Source of the DNA: Sutcliffiella horikoshii
GTDB taxonomy: Bacteria; Bacillota; Bacilli; Bacillales; Bacillaceae_I
Assembly: GCF_021991925.1 (NCBI RefSeq)
Contig: NZ_RXZI01000004.1
Location: forward strand, 1-64,000
Reading direction: 5' to 3'
DNA length: 64,000 nt
The translations under genes were made by a program, and so were the position numbers. The notes beneath the pieces are model-generated. The model had not been told where the DNA came from and ran no database searches. It saw nothing but the letters and a program-made list of their open reading frames with translations. The first letter of the stretch is position 1, and every line of letters begins with the position of its first letter. Below are positions 7,991 through 16,661 of the stretch, piece after piece.

Positions 7991-10900
7991 TGCTTTTCCT
8001 AATACCATATCGTACATCTGCTTCGTAGAAAACATCGGCTCCACACCGAGCTCACTTTCCAAATACTGCTTGCACTTAGCAAACCACTTCATTGCTTGTG
8101 ACCGATTGTTTTTTTGATAATAACAGAACATCAACAGGCGATATGCCTCTTCCCATGTTGGATCCTTTTCAATCACTCTCTCGCACCATTGTATGGCGGC
8201 ATCATACTCTTTTCGTGCCACCAAAAGCTGAGCAAGCTTTTCACTGCATCGCAAATAGTAGACTAAAAGACGTTCCCTCTCATTCAGGCACCAATCCGCA
8301 TACTTTTGGTCAGGAAGAAAGTCCCCTTTATATAAAGCCAACGCTTTTTCCAAAAATGATTGTGCCTTAGCAGGATCCTGTTCTTCCAGCCCTGCAGATG
8401 CAAACGATTCAAATTCGATAGCATCTACTATATACCCGCTATTAGGGCTCAATCCGTACGAATTTCCTTCTCTTTGAATGAAGAAAGGCTCTGTTCTTGC
8501 CTTCCTTTCAGGCTCTAAAGCATTGTTCAAGGCATTCAAGGCGACCTTAAAATCCCTTGTCATGGATTTTTCCGGTACATTCGGCCACAATGCCGCAAAA
8601 ATTTCATCTCGTACTACGTGATTGTTTCTTTTTGTTACGAAGTACTCCAGCAGTTCTTTTGCCTTTGCACGTTGCCAGTCTTTTGCATCCACTTCCTTAT
8701 GACCCAACCAGACCCTGAAATTTCCCAACGCTTGGATTTTCAAGGTGTAACCAGGATGGTTCTGAACATTTGAGAAGCCAAGCTCATTTAACAAGGATGT
8801 GACATATTCTCGCTGGATGCCCCTATTTTGCGCTTCCATTAGAAGTGGCGTAAACCGTTGAAGGTCACTTGGCCCAAAAGTGGTTCGATTAAATAGGATA
8901 AATTCATAGTTTCCTGTTTGTAAAGAATTCAAAAATGAATTGATGGAATTGGGGAAAGCATTCCACTCTTGGCGTTCATAATGATAAATAGATTCCCATA
9001 AATTCAGAAGCATTTCTGCATACTTGTCTCCACACTTACGTAAAAGCTTACTTGCACGAAGGCCATAAAATTCTACTCTTTCCCACTTAGTATTTTGAAT
9101 GGAAGCAATTTTCATTGCGAGGTAGATGAGACCTGAGAGCCAATTGTCTTTTACCTCTTCGGTTTCTTTCAATGCTTCTTCCCCGCAGAGAACGGCTTTC
9201 TCGTAGGCTCCCTGGTATGTATATAAAATACACAACCCCATGTTTGCCTCTGCCTTCCCTCGAGAAACATTCAATTCTTCCATAATCTCCAGTGCGGTCT
9301 GATAACAGTCCTTTGCAAGAACACTATCGTATACCTCCATCAACTGTACGGCATGTCCAAGGCGTATCCAGCCACACGCTTCCACAAAGGGAGCTTGAAG
9401 CTTGATTCCTTGTTTAATCCCTGCATCAGCAAGTCCCTTTGCCTGATCTGCATTGCCGATAAATGCTTCCACAAGTGATAATAGAAGATCTGTCTCTCGG
9501 TGTGATTGAGGCAGTGCCCCATCAGTCTCCCCTTTCTTCTTGTTCAGTAAAAGTTTCTTCGCCATCTGCAAGTTTCCAGAACGCAACAAGATCCTGGCTT
9601 CCAAGTTCCCCGCCTTTTCCTGTTTATAAACTGTATCCAGCTTTTCAAACCATTCCAGTGCTTTCCCTGCATGACCAGCATTTAAAAGGTTTTCTGCCAT
9701 AATCGCATAAAGTTGATTTTCTTCCGATTTTTCAATAGGACAGGTTTGCAGCATTTTAATCGCTTCTGATAGTACTCGCTCCGCCTTAATTGGTTGGATA
9801 GTATCCAAATATATTTTAGCAATTCCTTTTAGGGACCTTATGATCACAAGTGAATCCCCAGATATCCTGGCAGCATCCAAACCTTTCTTATACGCTGCTT
9901 CTGACTCTTCATATTGACAGCGATAGCGCAGGATCTCGCCTTGAATATACCACAGCATATAATATCTATCTTTAGTAGGGACATTTATTTTGAGCAGTTT
10001 TTCCAGTACATAGGAAAGCTGTCCTTGTTCCAGAAGTTGAACCCCATGTTCATGAATCAGCGCTCCGATAGAGGAATAATCATTAATTTTTTCAAAGTGC
10101 GCGATGGCAGGGAGAATATCCCTTTGCTTCATATACCATTTGGCACAGCGCTTATGCAATTGCATGTATTGTAAATCTTGTACTTTAAGCCTTCTTTCCA
10201 GGAATTCTTTGAACAGGGCATGATATCGATATCTGTCCTTTCCATTGACGGTGATGAACAGGTGACGTTCTGTCAGGGATTGCAGCATATAATTGGAACC
10301 ATTGATTCCAAGAACTTCATCACATATCTCCCCGCTAAGCACATCCAATATGGATGTCTGTTCTAGAAATTGCTGTACCATAGGTGTCTGTTTCATGAAC
10401 ACTTCCGTAGCCAAGTATTTGAACAAATCTTCCAATGTTCCTTGAGTCATGAACAGTACATCTGTGGATGCTTGCTCTACAAGGCGCTGACTCAATAAGC
10501 CTAATGCCATGACCCACCCCTCTGACAAAGAATAAATTAGTTCTATATCCTCTGTGTTTACATCAAGCATATAAACATCTTGTAGAAGCACCTCCACTTC
10601 GTCTTTGGAGAATTTAAGGTCGTCCTCCGTTATTTCCATGAGCTCATTTTTCACTTTCATCGCTGTAACCATTTCCCAATCAGGCCTTTGCCTAGTTATT
10701 AAAATTAAATGGAGATTGTTTGGGATATGATGCAGCAACCAATGGAACCATATAATAATTTCGGTATTGTTCTGGACAAAATGAAAGTCATCTATTATTA
10801 GAATGAGAGAATTTTGGATCTTGGCTATTTCATTAATGAATAAGGAACAAAAGTCTTGAACTTCTTCCTCACGGATATACCTGTCCATTCTATCAAGGAA

Positions 10901-11203
10901 ATATAATAGATTTTCGCCAAACTCACCATTTTCATTTCGAATGGAGTGGATAACGTATCTGAGAAAGGGAATTAATTCATCATCAAGTTCTGTTGCGGTA
11001 TACCAACAGGTAATAGCATCAAACGCAGGTACAAATGATGCCACAATGGTACTTTTTCCATATCCAGGTCCAGAGTGGACCATGGTGACACCGAAGTTGG
11101 TAACCGCTTTCAATTTTCTTGCAATCTTAGCTCTCCTAAGGACATACTCTTTGACAGTTGGTGCCGTAATTTTGGTTTGCAATATGGTATCTTGAGAAAT
11201 CAT
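7985..11203 (-). CDS. Large STAND-type transcriptional regulator: NTPase, TPR-like repeats, C-terminal winged helix and BTAD
   Basis: A 1072-aa protein. The N-terminal MalT-like NTPase has Walker A SGPGYGKST at residues 44-52 and Walker B LILIIDD at about 133-139. The middle (about 340-800) is helical and repeat-rich, typical of a TPR sensor. The last 250 residues are an OmpR-like winged helix (from about 822, LKIQALGNFRVWLG) followed by a bacterial transcriptional activation domain with TPR motifs (ALALYKGDFL, VIEKDPTWEEAYRLL). ATG at 11203 is chosen over an in-frame TTG because AAGGAGG lies 7 bases upstream. MalT-type proteins are ATP-dependent activators triggered by an effector. Adjacency makes control of the liv-KASIII operon likely, with a transported compound or metabolite as effector (inference). 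Confidence 0.9.
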   Translation of the reverse strand: MISQDTILQTKITAPTVKEYVLRRAKIARKLKAVTNFGVTMVHSGPGYGKSTIVASFVPAFDAITCWYTATELDDELIPFLRYVIHSIRNENGEFGENLLYFLDRMDRYIREEEVQDFCSLFINEIAKIQNSLILIIDDFHFVQNNTEIIIWFHWLLHHIPNNLHLILITRQRPDWEMVTAMKVKNELMEITEDDLKFSKDEVEVLLQDVYMLDVNTEDIELIYSLSEGWVMALGLLSQRLVEQASTDVLFMTQGTLEDLFKYLATEVFMKQTPMVQQFLEQTSILDVLSGEICDEVLGINGSNYMLQSLTERHLFITVNGKDRYRYHALFKEFLERRLKVQDLQYMQLHKRCAKWYMKQRDILPAIAHFEKINDYSSIGALIHEHGVQLLEQGQLSYVLEKLLKINVPTKDRYYMLWYIQGEILRYRCQYEESEAAYKKGLDAARISGDSLVIIRSLKGIAKIYLDTIQPIKAERVLSEAIKMLQTCPIEKSEENQLYAIMAENLLNAGHAGKALEWFEKLDTVYKQEKAGNLEARILLRSGNLQMAKKLLLNKKKGETDGALPQSHRETDLLLSLVEAFIGNADQAKGLADAGIKQGIKLQAPFVEACGWIRLGHAVQLMEVYDSVLAKDCYQTALEIMEELNVSRGKAEANMGLCILYTYQGAYEKAVLCGEEALKETEEVKDNWLSGLIYLAMKIASIQNTKWERVEFYGLRASKLLRKCGDKYAEMLLNLWESIYHYERQEWNAFPNSINSFLNSLQTGNYEFILFNRTTFGPSDLQRFTPLLMEAQNRGIQREYVTSLLNELGFSNVQNHPGYTLKIQALGNFRVWLGHKEVDAKDWQRAKAKELLEYFVTKRNNHVVRDEIFAALWPNVPEKSMTRDFKVALNALNNALEPERKARTEPFFIQREGNSYGLSPNSGYIVDAIEFESFASAGLEEQDPAKAQSFLEKALALYKGDFLPDQKYADWCLNERERLLVYYLRCSEKLAQLLVARKEYDAAIQWCERVIEKDPTWEEAYRLLMFCYYQKNNRSQAMKWFAKCKQYLESELGVEPMFSTKQMYDMVLGKAN

Positions 11204-11272
11204 CAACCCGCCTCCTTTTTTCAGAATCTTCTTAATTCAATTATAATTATTTACACTTCCAATATCACTAAA

Positions 11273-11304
11273 AAGAACAGCTTTTCTACACAAAAGCTGT
11301 TCTT
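11273..11304 (-). terminator. Terminator of sipV
   Basis: The stem AAGAACAGCTTTT / AAAAGCTGTTCTT with a 6-base loop directly follows the sipV stop and ends in TTTTT on the minus strand. Confidence 0.85.
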
Positions 11305-11861
11305 TACTTGAAAGTTGTATTAAATTCATCAAACGGCCAATAACGGACATGAACCTTACCAACAATATTCTCTATCTCTACAAAACCGAAATGCCTGCTG
11401 TCCAAGCTATTGAGCCTATTATCCCCGATGACGAACACATGACCTTTTGGCACCTCTTTTTGCCCGGTAAGCTCTTCAAGGGAAAAGTCTCCGGTGAAAT
11501 TCCCTCCGAATACCTTTAAATGATCGGAACGGATAAACGGCTCCATAACAAGTTCACCATTCACATATAGCATATCCTGCTTATATTCTATCTGATCTCC
11601 CGGAAGGCCGATCACTCTTTTCACATAATTGTACTCAGCATTTTCCTGTTGAAAAACTACTACGTCAAAACGTTCAGGCTTGGTAAAGGAGTAGACCATC
11701 TTATTGACCATGAGGAAATTTCCCTGTTCCAAGGTGGGATTCATGGAATGCCCTTCCACAATATAATTAGAAAAGAAAAGCGCACGAACCATAAGCACCA
11801 AAAGGAATGAGACAATCAACCATTTCATTGTCGATTTACGTTTTGTGATCTTTTCTTTCAA
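11304..11861 (-). CDS. sipV: Type I signal peptidase
   Basis: A 185-aa membrane-anchored signal peptidase. One N-terminal membrane segment (about residues 13-31) precedes the catalytic domain, with the nucleophile serine in GHSMNPT, the general-base lysine in NYVKRVIGLPGD and the family box GDNRLNSLDSR. It removes signal peptides from secreted pre-proteins on the outer face. The start is read as TTG at 11861 because GGGGG lies 7 bases before it; an internal ATG at 11828 lacks a ribosome site. The symbol rests on the neighbour yhjE, as in B. subtilis; biochemically it is one of several redundant Sip enzymes. Confidence 0.88.
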   Translation of the reverse strand: MKEKITKRKSTMKWLIVSFLLVLMVRALFFSNYIVEGHSMNPTLEQGNFLMVNKMVYSFTKPERFDVVVFQQENAEYNYVKRVIGLPGDQIEYKQDMLYVNGELVMEPFIRSDHLKVFGGNFTGDFSLEELTGQKEVPKGHVFVIGDNRLNSLDSRHFGFVEIENIVGKVHVRYWPFDEFNTTFK

Positions 11862-11987
11862 GTCATAACCCCCGAATTTCTATCTCATAGGACTTTAGTA
11901 CTTTAATATTATCACAATATACTGAATTCTTACAAATAAATCTTATTCATGGCTCTTTTTGTATACTCTGATGCTTTTATGTAGAGC

Positions 11988-12593
11988 TTATTTATCCCCT
12001 GACAGCTGCAGGCGCAACTCTACTTTCTTCCCGATGAACCACAACACCAGCATGATGGTGATTGCAATTGCCGTTTTGATAGGGGCCCTTATGAAGGATA
12101 ACAGGTCATAACCAATATAGCTGATGGTAAATATCATGACCATTTTCCCAGCCACAAGGGCAAGGAAGAATTGATAAAATTTTATCTTGGAAAGTCCTGC
12201 GACCACGTTGATTAAAAACGATGGTGTAAAAGGGAAACATAGCAAAAAGAAAATAGGACCAAATCCATGGCGTTCTATCCAGGACATCGTTTTCCTGATT
12301 TTTTCTTTTCTGAGCAAGGCCTGTATTCGGCGGCTTCTCTTTAGTTTATGTACAAAATAGTAAACAATCACCGCCCCCACCACGGAACCCGCCCACGAAA
12401 TCAAGAAACCCATCCAGAGTCCAAAAGCAGCAGCATTAGCCATGACGATGACAATCAGTGGTAAAAAGGGCAAGAATGCTTCCAGTACCACCAACAAAAA
12501 GCCAGGAAGCATACCAAATGATTGATATTCTTCCAAAAGCTCAAGTAGATTCTCCATTGTCAGTAAATCCTTGATATATTCGATAAATTCCAT
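11988..12593 (-). CDS. yhjE: TVP38/TMEM64 (VTT-domain) membrane protein YhjE
   Basis: A 201-aa integral membrane protein of the VTT/DedA-like superfamily, with five or so hydrophobic segments and the family patch PFTPSFLINVVAGLSKI near the middle. ATG at 12593 is selected: GGAG lies 8 bases upstream and the eight codons before it are unconserved. Family members are proposed lipid scramblases or proton-coupled transporters; no specific role can be assigned. Position next to sipV matches the B. subtilis order. Confidence 0.82.
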   Translation of the reverse strand: MEFIEYIKDLLTMENLLELLEEYQSFGMLPGFLLVVLEAFLPFLPLIVIVMANAAAFGLWMGFLISWAGSVVGAVIVYYFVHKLKRSRRIQALLRKEKIRKTMSWIERHGFGPIFFLLCFPFTPSFLINVVAGLSKIKFYQFFLALVAGKMVMIFTISYIGYDLLSFIRAPIKTAIAITIMLVLWFIGKKVELRLQLSGDK

Positions 12594-12721
12594 TATGTTA
12601 TCTCCACTTCTGTGCAAATCATTCTCTCTCTATTGTACTAGTTATTCCTTTATTCCCCCAATAAATAACTTCAATTTTAAAACAATCTATTTATTAATTT
12701 ACCATCGGCAACCTAACCACA

Positions 12722-13645
12722 CTATTTTCCATGGATTTTTCTGTATTTTACCATATGTAATTTCTCAAATATAAAGATGCTTTTGTAAAATTGGATATTG
12801 TATTCTTCTCCATCCTCAAGCGACCAGCAAGTGGAAAGTACACCATGCGCAAAGCCCCAGGCCAGTATCCTCCTTTCATCTAGTTGAAGTCTTTCGACTA
12901 AAATATCGATTCTTCTTGCGAGGATCGGTTCGATATTTTCCTCAGGGAGTTTATTTAAAAGGAATTGTATCGTATCGTATTCCCGTTCCCCTACCAACCC
13001 TTTAGGATCGATGGCCAGCCATGAAGATCCCGACTTTAATATATTGTAGTGGTGTAGGTCACCATGCAGGATATACCGCTGATTTTTCTCCTCCAGCAAA
13101 CTACGGAAGGTGTGTATCGCTTTTTGAAGGAGTTCTTGGGTAATCGGGGCTCTTCCTTTCGGATGTTTCCTGTGGAAATTTAGCAGGCTCCGCTCTCTTT
13201 CTTCTATTTTGGGCAGATTCAAACCTGATGTTTCCGGTATCCATAATTCCCCCATGATAGCAGCAGCAATTTCCGTTGTTTCTATGTCATCTTCGTGAGT
13301 TGCAAGCGTGTTTCCCGGAGTCAGACGTTCCAAGATCAATATCCCTTTTTCTACTTCCGTCTCGATGATCCGGACCATACCGATTCCATCAAAATATCTT
13401 AGTGCTTCCACTTCAGAATGAAACTCCTTATTGGGGACAGAGAGCTTCAGGACCACCTCTCCACCATCCTCCTTTTTCGCTGGAGCCACAAAGTTATACG
13501 AGAGTTCAAAAGGTGGGAGGACCTTAAACTTCCATTTAGTCTCGCAATAATCAATCAGTGCGTCAAAATTTTTTAGCCAGACCTCCCCATTCCCTTTATG
13601 TATGTTTTTAATTGTTTGAACATAATCATTCGGTAAATTCAACAT
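12722..13645 (-). CDS. APH-family kinase (aminoglycoside / hydroxyurea phosphotransferase-like)
   Basis: A 307-aa protein with the kinase-like phosphotransferase fold: catalytic loop LHGDLHHYN, then the metal-binding IDPKGLVGE segment. This arrangement is typical of the streptomycin 6-kinase / hydroxyurea phosphotransferase group. ATG at 13645 lies 4 bases after the stop of the VOC gene and follows GGAGAATAGG, so the two are translated as a pair; the longer frame would overlap that gene. It may inactivate an aminoglycoside or phosphorylate a metabolite. Intrinsic homologues are common in bacilli, so resistance is not implied. Confidence 0.8.
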   Translation of the reverse strand: MLNLPNDYVQTIKNIHKGNGEVWLKNFDALIDYCETKWKFKVLPPFELSYNFVAPAKKEDGGEVVLKLSVPNKEFHSEVEALRYFDGIGMVRIIETEVEKGILILERLTPGNTLATHEDDIETTEIAAAIMGELWIPETSGLNLPKIEERERSLLNFHRKHPKGRAPITQELLQKAIHTFRSLLEEKNQRYILHGDLHHYNILKSGSSWLAIDPKGLVGEREYDTIQFLLNKLPEENIEPILARRIDILVERLQLDERRILAWGFAHGVLSTCWSLEDGEEYNIQFYKSIFIFEKLHMVKYRKIHGK

Positions 13646-13649
13646 GGTC

Positions 13650-14018
13650 CTATTCTCCACGCTCTGTAAACGCCCAGCGGTGGCCATCAAGGTCCTCAAG
13701 TTCAAATTGGATGTCTCCCCATGGACGTGTTACAGGCTCAGTAAGAACCTTCTTCCCATTTTGATGGTCAATTGGAGTAAGTCCATTTTCTTGAACAAAG
13801 CGAAAAAATTCCTTTACATCTGAAACGGCTGCATGAACTTCAGTAATGCCCGGGTTCGTTGCATCGGTTGGATGAAGCATTACCAGTCCACTACCAAGGT
13901 GAAACCAGTGCATCCCTTCATAGCCGTGTGAGTATTGGAACCCTGCGATTTTGTACCATTCCTTGGAGTTTTCCGTGTCTTTACAAAATAATACGATATG
14001 GTCCAGGCCTTTTATCAT
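13650..14018 (-). CDS. VOC-superfamily (glyoxalase / bleomycin-resistance-like) protein
   Basis: A 122-aa vicinal-oxygen-chelate fold protein. It starts with the typical LDHIVLFCKD strand and ends with WGDIQFELEDLDGHRWAF, the usual metal-ligand-bearing C-terminal beta module. AAGGAGG is 11 bases before the ATG. VOC proteins include glyoxalases, dioxygenases and antibiotic-binding proteins, and the substrate cannot be inferred. It is the first gene of a two-gene unit with the APH-like kinase, which raises the possibility of a small detoxification or resistance pair (inference). Confidence 0.8.
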   Translation of the reverse strand: MIKGLDHIVLFCKDTENSKEWYKIAGFQYSHGYEGMHWFHLGSGLVMLHPTDATNPGITEVHAAVSDVKEFFRFVQENGLTPIDHQNGKKVLTEPVTRPWGDIQFELEDLDGHRWAFTERGE

Positions 14019-14065
14019 ATCGCTTGTTCCCTCCTTGTCCCCATCTAAATTAATATCTTATTCAG

Positions 14066-14096
14066 AAAAACAAAGCTCTCCCAAAAGGAAGAGCCC
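14066..14096 (-). terminator. Terminator of the S9 peptidase gene
   Basis: The hairpin GCTCTTCC / GGGAGAGC on the minus strand (14094-14075) is followed by a T-rich tail (TTTGTTTTT), just after the yuxL-like stop. Confidence 0.75.
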
Positions 14097-14109
14097 CGTC
14101 TGCCACCTA

Positions 14110-16101
14110 TTACTTTACGCCATCCAAATACTCTACAAACCAGTTCTTGATATGCTCTAAACGGTGAATGCGCAATGCGGGATCCCCACTTCTTGATAGT
14201 TCATGATTAGCACCTGGGAAACGTACCAGCTTTGTCGTTTTGCCTTGTTTTTTCAGGGCAATGAATAGCTGCTCCGCTTGTTCCACTGGACAACGATAGT
14301 CTTTTTCTCCATGAAGGATTAACAATGGCGTATTCACATCTCCCACATATTTGATTGGGGAATGTTCCCAGAGCTTCTCCACATTGTCTCCCATATCGCC
14401 TTTCACTTCCCACTCGGAGAAATAATAGCCGATGTCACTGACACCATAGAAGCTAAGCCAGTTTGAGATAGATCGTTGTGTTACGGCTGCTTTAAACCGG
14501 TCTGTATGACTTACCACCCAGTTCGTCATAAAGCCGCCATAGCTGCCACCTGTTATACCCAGATTATCTTTATCGATGAAGTCGAATGTGTCAAGCGCAT
14601 ATTCCATCGCAGCCATCACATCAAGATAATCTTTTCCTCCGTAATCACCGCGCACGGCATCAACAAACTCCTGGCCATACCCATGACTACCACGCGGGTT
14701 AGTGAATAACACGACAAAACCTTGTGCCGTCAAGGTTTGGAATTCATGGAAATACGTATTGGCATACATGGCATGAGGACCGCCGTGCACTTCCAGAATC
14801 GTCGGGTATTTTTTGCCCGCTTCAAATCCTGCAGGTTTCATGATCCATCCATGGAGATCCCAACCATCTGGTGCTTTGTAGCGGATAGGTTCTGCCACAC
14901 TTAATTCGACTTCATTTTTCCAAGGTTCATTGACATTTGTCAATCGCTTTCTTGATTGTGATCTGAAATCAAGATGGTAAAGTTCGCCCGGATCAGTTGA
15001 GTTGCTTACACCCACTATCGCCTCATGCGTGTCAGTCAGCATACTCACCGCATAGACATGCTCATCAGGAAGATGGATCGGATACATCGATCCATCCAAG
15101 GAACCAAAGTAGATTCCTGTTCCTCCCTGGTCACTCATCAGAAAATAAAACCCTTCACTATCCTCCGCCCACATAAGACCCGGATTCACATTTCCGGAAT
15201 GGAAATCGCCAATTGCCACATCCCCAACCTCCACATCGAGGTTCTCTGTTAGACAGTGCGTTTCACCTGATGCAAGTTGCGTTACCCATACACGTGTCAA
15301 CGTGGCACTTTGGAATTCTTTTTCATGTCCCAGGAAACCAAGGTACTGTCCATCTGGGGAGAAGGAGATAGTGGAAAAAAAACCGTTACTATGGGTAATC
15401 TTTTTTTTCTGTTTTGTTTCAAGATCCATCACATAAACATCAGAGACCAAGGAAACATCCGGATTCTCTTCAAGATTTGCCACAAAAGCAATTTTTGTTC
15501 CATCTGGTGACCAGGCAGGACTGCCGTAATCCCTATCCCCTTCCGTAAGAAGGCTTACTTCTTTTGTTTTCAGATCCAATAAAGCAAGGTGGTCGTTTTT
15601 CTTATCAAGAAACCCTTTTGCATCCGATTTATAGCGCATTTTTTCCACTACAAGCGGTTCCGGTTTTTTCTTTTCCTCTTTTTTATCCCTTGTTGCATGC
15701 AGATCTTCCGCACCTTCCACAGAAGTACTGAATAGAATTTTTGTTCCACATGGTGACCAGGCCGGCCCTCTTGCACCATTCTTACAGAAGGTCACCTGCT
15801 CTGCTTCCCCGCCGTTCACAGGCATCACATATAGCTGGCTTTTCTCGTTCCGGTTGGAAACAAAAGCGAGCTTACTGCCATCAGGAGACCATCTCGGACT
15901 AGTGGCTCTACCCTTACCAGCTGTAAAAGGTACTGCATTCCCCTCCAAATCGCCTACGTAAATGGTGGAACGATATTCATTATCTTCTTCCTGTATCGTT
16001 GTTTGGACAAATGCATACTTACGGGAATGTTTATCCCACTGTGGATCGGTTAAAGATGTTAAACGAAACAGATCGGTTGACTCTATTTTTCTTTTTGCCA
16101 T
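14110..16101 (-). CDS. yuxL: S9-family prolyl-oligopeptidase-type peptidase (YuxL-like)
   Basis: A 663-aa cytoplasmic serine peptidase. The N-terminal two thirds is a beta-propeller with repeated WSPDG/WSPCG blades (for example PRWSPDGSKLAF and PAWSPDGTKIAF). The C-terminal alpha/beta-hydrolase domain has the nucleophile in GGSYGGFMTNW, the acid in LHGEKDYRCP and the histidine in PGANHELSRSG. Length and motifs match acylaminoacyl-peptidase/YuxL proteins, which trim short or N-blocked peptides. ATG at 16101 has AAGGGAGAG upstream. The symbol reflects recalled similarity; in B. subtilis the gene is elsewhere, so here it is a local insertion relative to that order. Confidence 0.88.
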   Translation of the reverse strand: MAKRKIESTDLFRLTSLTDPQWDKHSRKYAFVQTTIQEEDNEYRSTIYVGDLEGNAVPFTAGKGRATSPRWSPDGSKLAFVSNRNEKSQLYVMPVNGGEAEQVTFCKNGARGPAWSPCGTKILFSTSVEGAEDLHATRDKKEEKKKPEPLVVEKMRYKSDAKGFLDKKNDHLALLDLKTKEVSLLTEGDRDYGSPAWSPDGTKIAFVANLEENPDVSLVSDVYVMDLETKQKKKITHSNGFFSTISFSPDGQYLGFLGHEKEFQSATLTRVWVTQLASGETHCLTENLDVEVGDVAIGDFHSGNVNPGLMWAEDSEGFYFLMSDQGGTGIYFGSLDGSMYPIHLPDEHVYAVSMLTDTHEAIVGVSNSTDPGELYHLDFRSQSRKRLTNVNEPWKNEVELSVAEPIRYKAPDGWDLHGWIMKPAGFEAGKKYPTILEVHGGPHAMYANTYFHEFQTLTAQGFVVLFTNPRGSHGYGQEFVDAVRGDYGGKDYLDVMAAMEYALDTFDFIDKDNLGITGGSYGGFMTNWVVSHTDRFKAAVTQRSISNWLSFYGVSDIGYYFSEWEVKGDMGDNVEKLWEHSPIKYVGDVNTPLLILHGEKDYRCPVEQAEQLFIALKKQGKTTKLVRFPGANHELSRSGDPALRIHRLEHIKNWFVEYLDGVK

Positions 16102-16283
16102 TCTAATCTCTCCCTTATGTAAAATTCTCCATTCTACTTATTTCGACAAATGAAATAATTCCCCTTTAAAAAAGATAAAAAACCCGTTTTTTTTACGAGT
16201 TTAAAAAGTAGCTTGCATAATTTTAGATTCTTGGTATAAAATAAATACGAACAAACGTTCTAAGTGTTTAGGAGGAAGGCTCG

Positions 16284-16661
16284 ATGACCAGATTATCAAA
16301 AGAACAAATAAACCTGTTTGAACAGGCTATTTATCTTCCTTTGCTACTTATTGTCCTGGAAAGGGATACAGCGATTATCAAAGATAGCAGCATCAAATTA
16401 AAAGAACCTTACCTGACGCTGATTGACCATGTCATGCGTAAAATACAGCTTCAACTTAAAGAAATAAAAATGGACATGAAAAAACAACAGATGAAGCTCC
16501 ACAAATTGAAACAGGATGAATCGTTTACTATGTATGCTTTTCTATTCAATGGGTATGAAGAACATCACAATTACTTCAACCCTCGAATCAGGAATAGAGT
16601 AAATGAGCTTTTAATGCAATATATTTTGAAAGCAGAAGAGGGCTCCACTAATGAAAAATAG
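16284..16661 (+). CDS. yhjD: YhjD-like protein of unknown function
   Basis: A 125-aa soluble, strongly helical, lysine-rich protein with a coiled-coil-like centre (residues 55-80, repeated KLK/KMDMKK). The excellent AGGAGGAAGG ribosome site lies just before the ATG. Length, the LERD and NGYEEHHNY-type segments and position between comK and yhjE agree with B. subtilis YhjD, whose function is unknown. Its 3' end overlaps the converging DUF421 gene by 14 bases, so neither has room for its own intergenic terminator. Confidence 0.65.
   Translation: MTRLSKEQINLFEQAIYLPLLLIVLERDTAIIKDSSIKLKEPYLTLIDHVMRKIQLQLKEIKMDMKKQQMKLHKLKQDESFTMYAFLFNGYEEHHNYFNPRIRNRVNELLMQYILKAEEGSTNEK

Noticed and set aside
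11204-11303. Confident promoter for the BTAD regulator
   Set aside because: TATAAT-like and TTGGAA-like hexamers exist, but their spacing is too short to accept.
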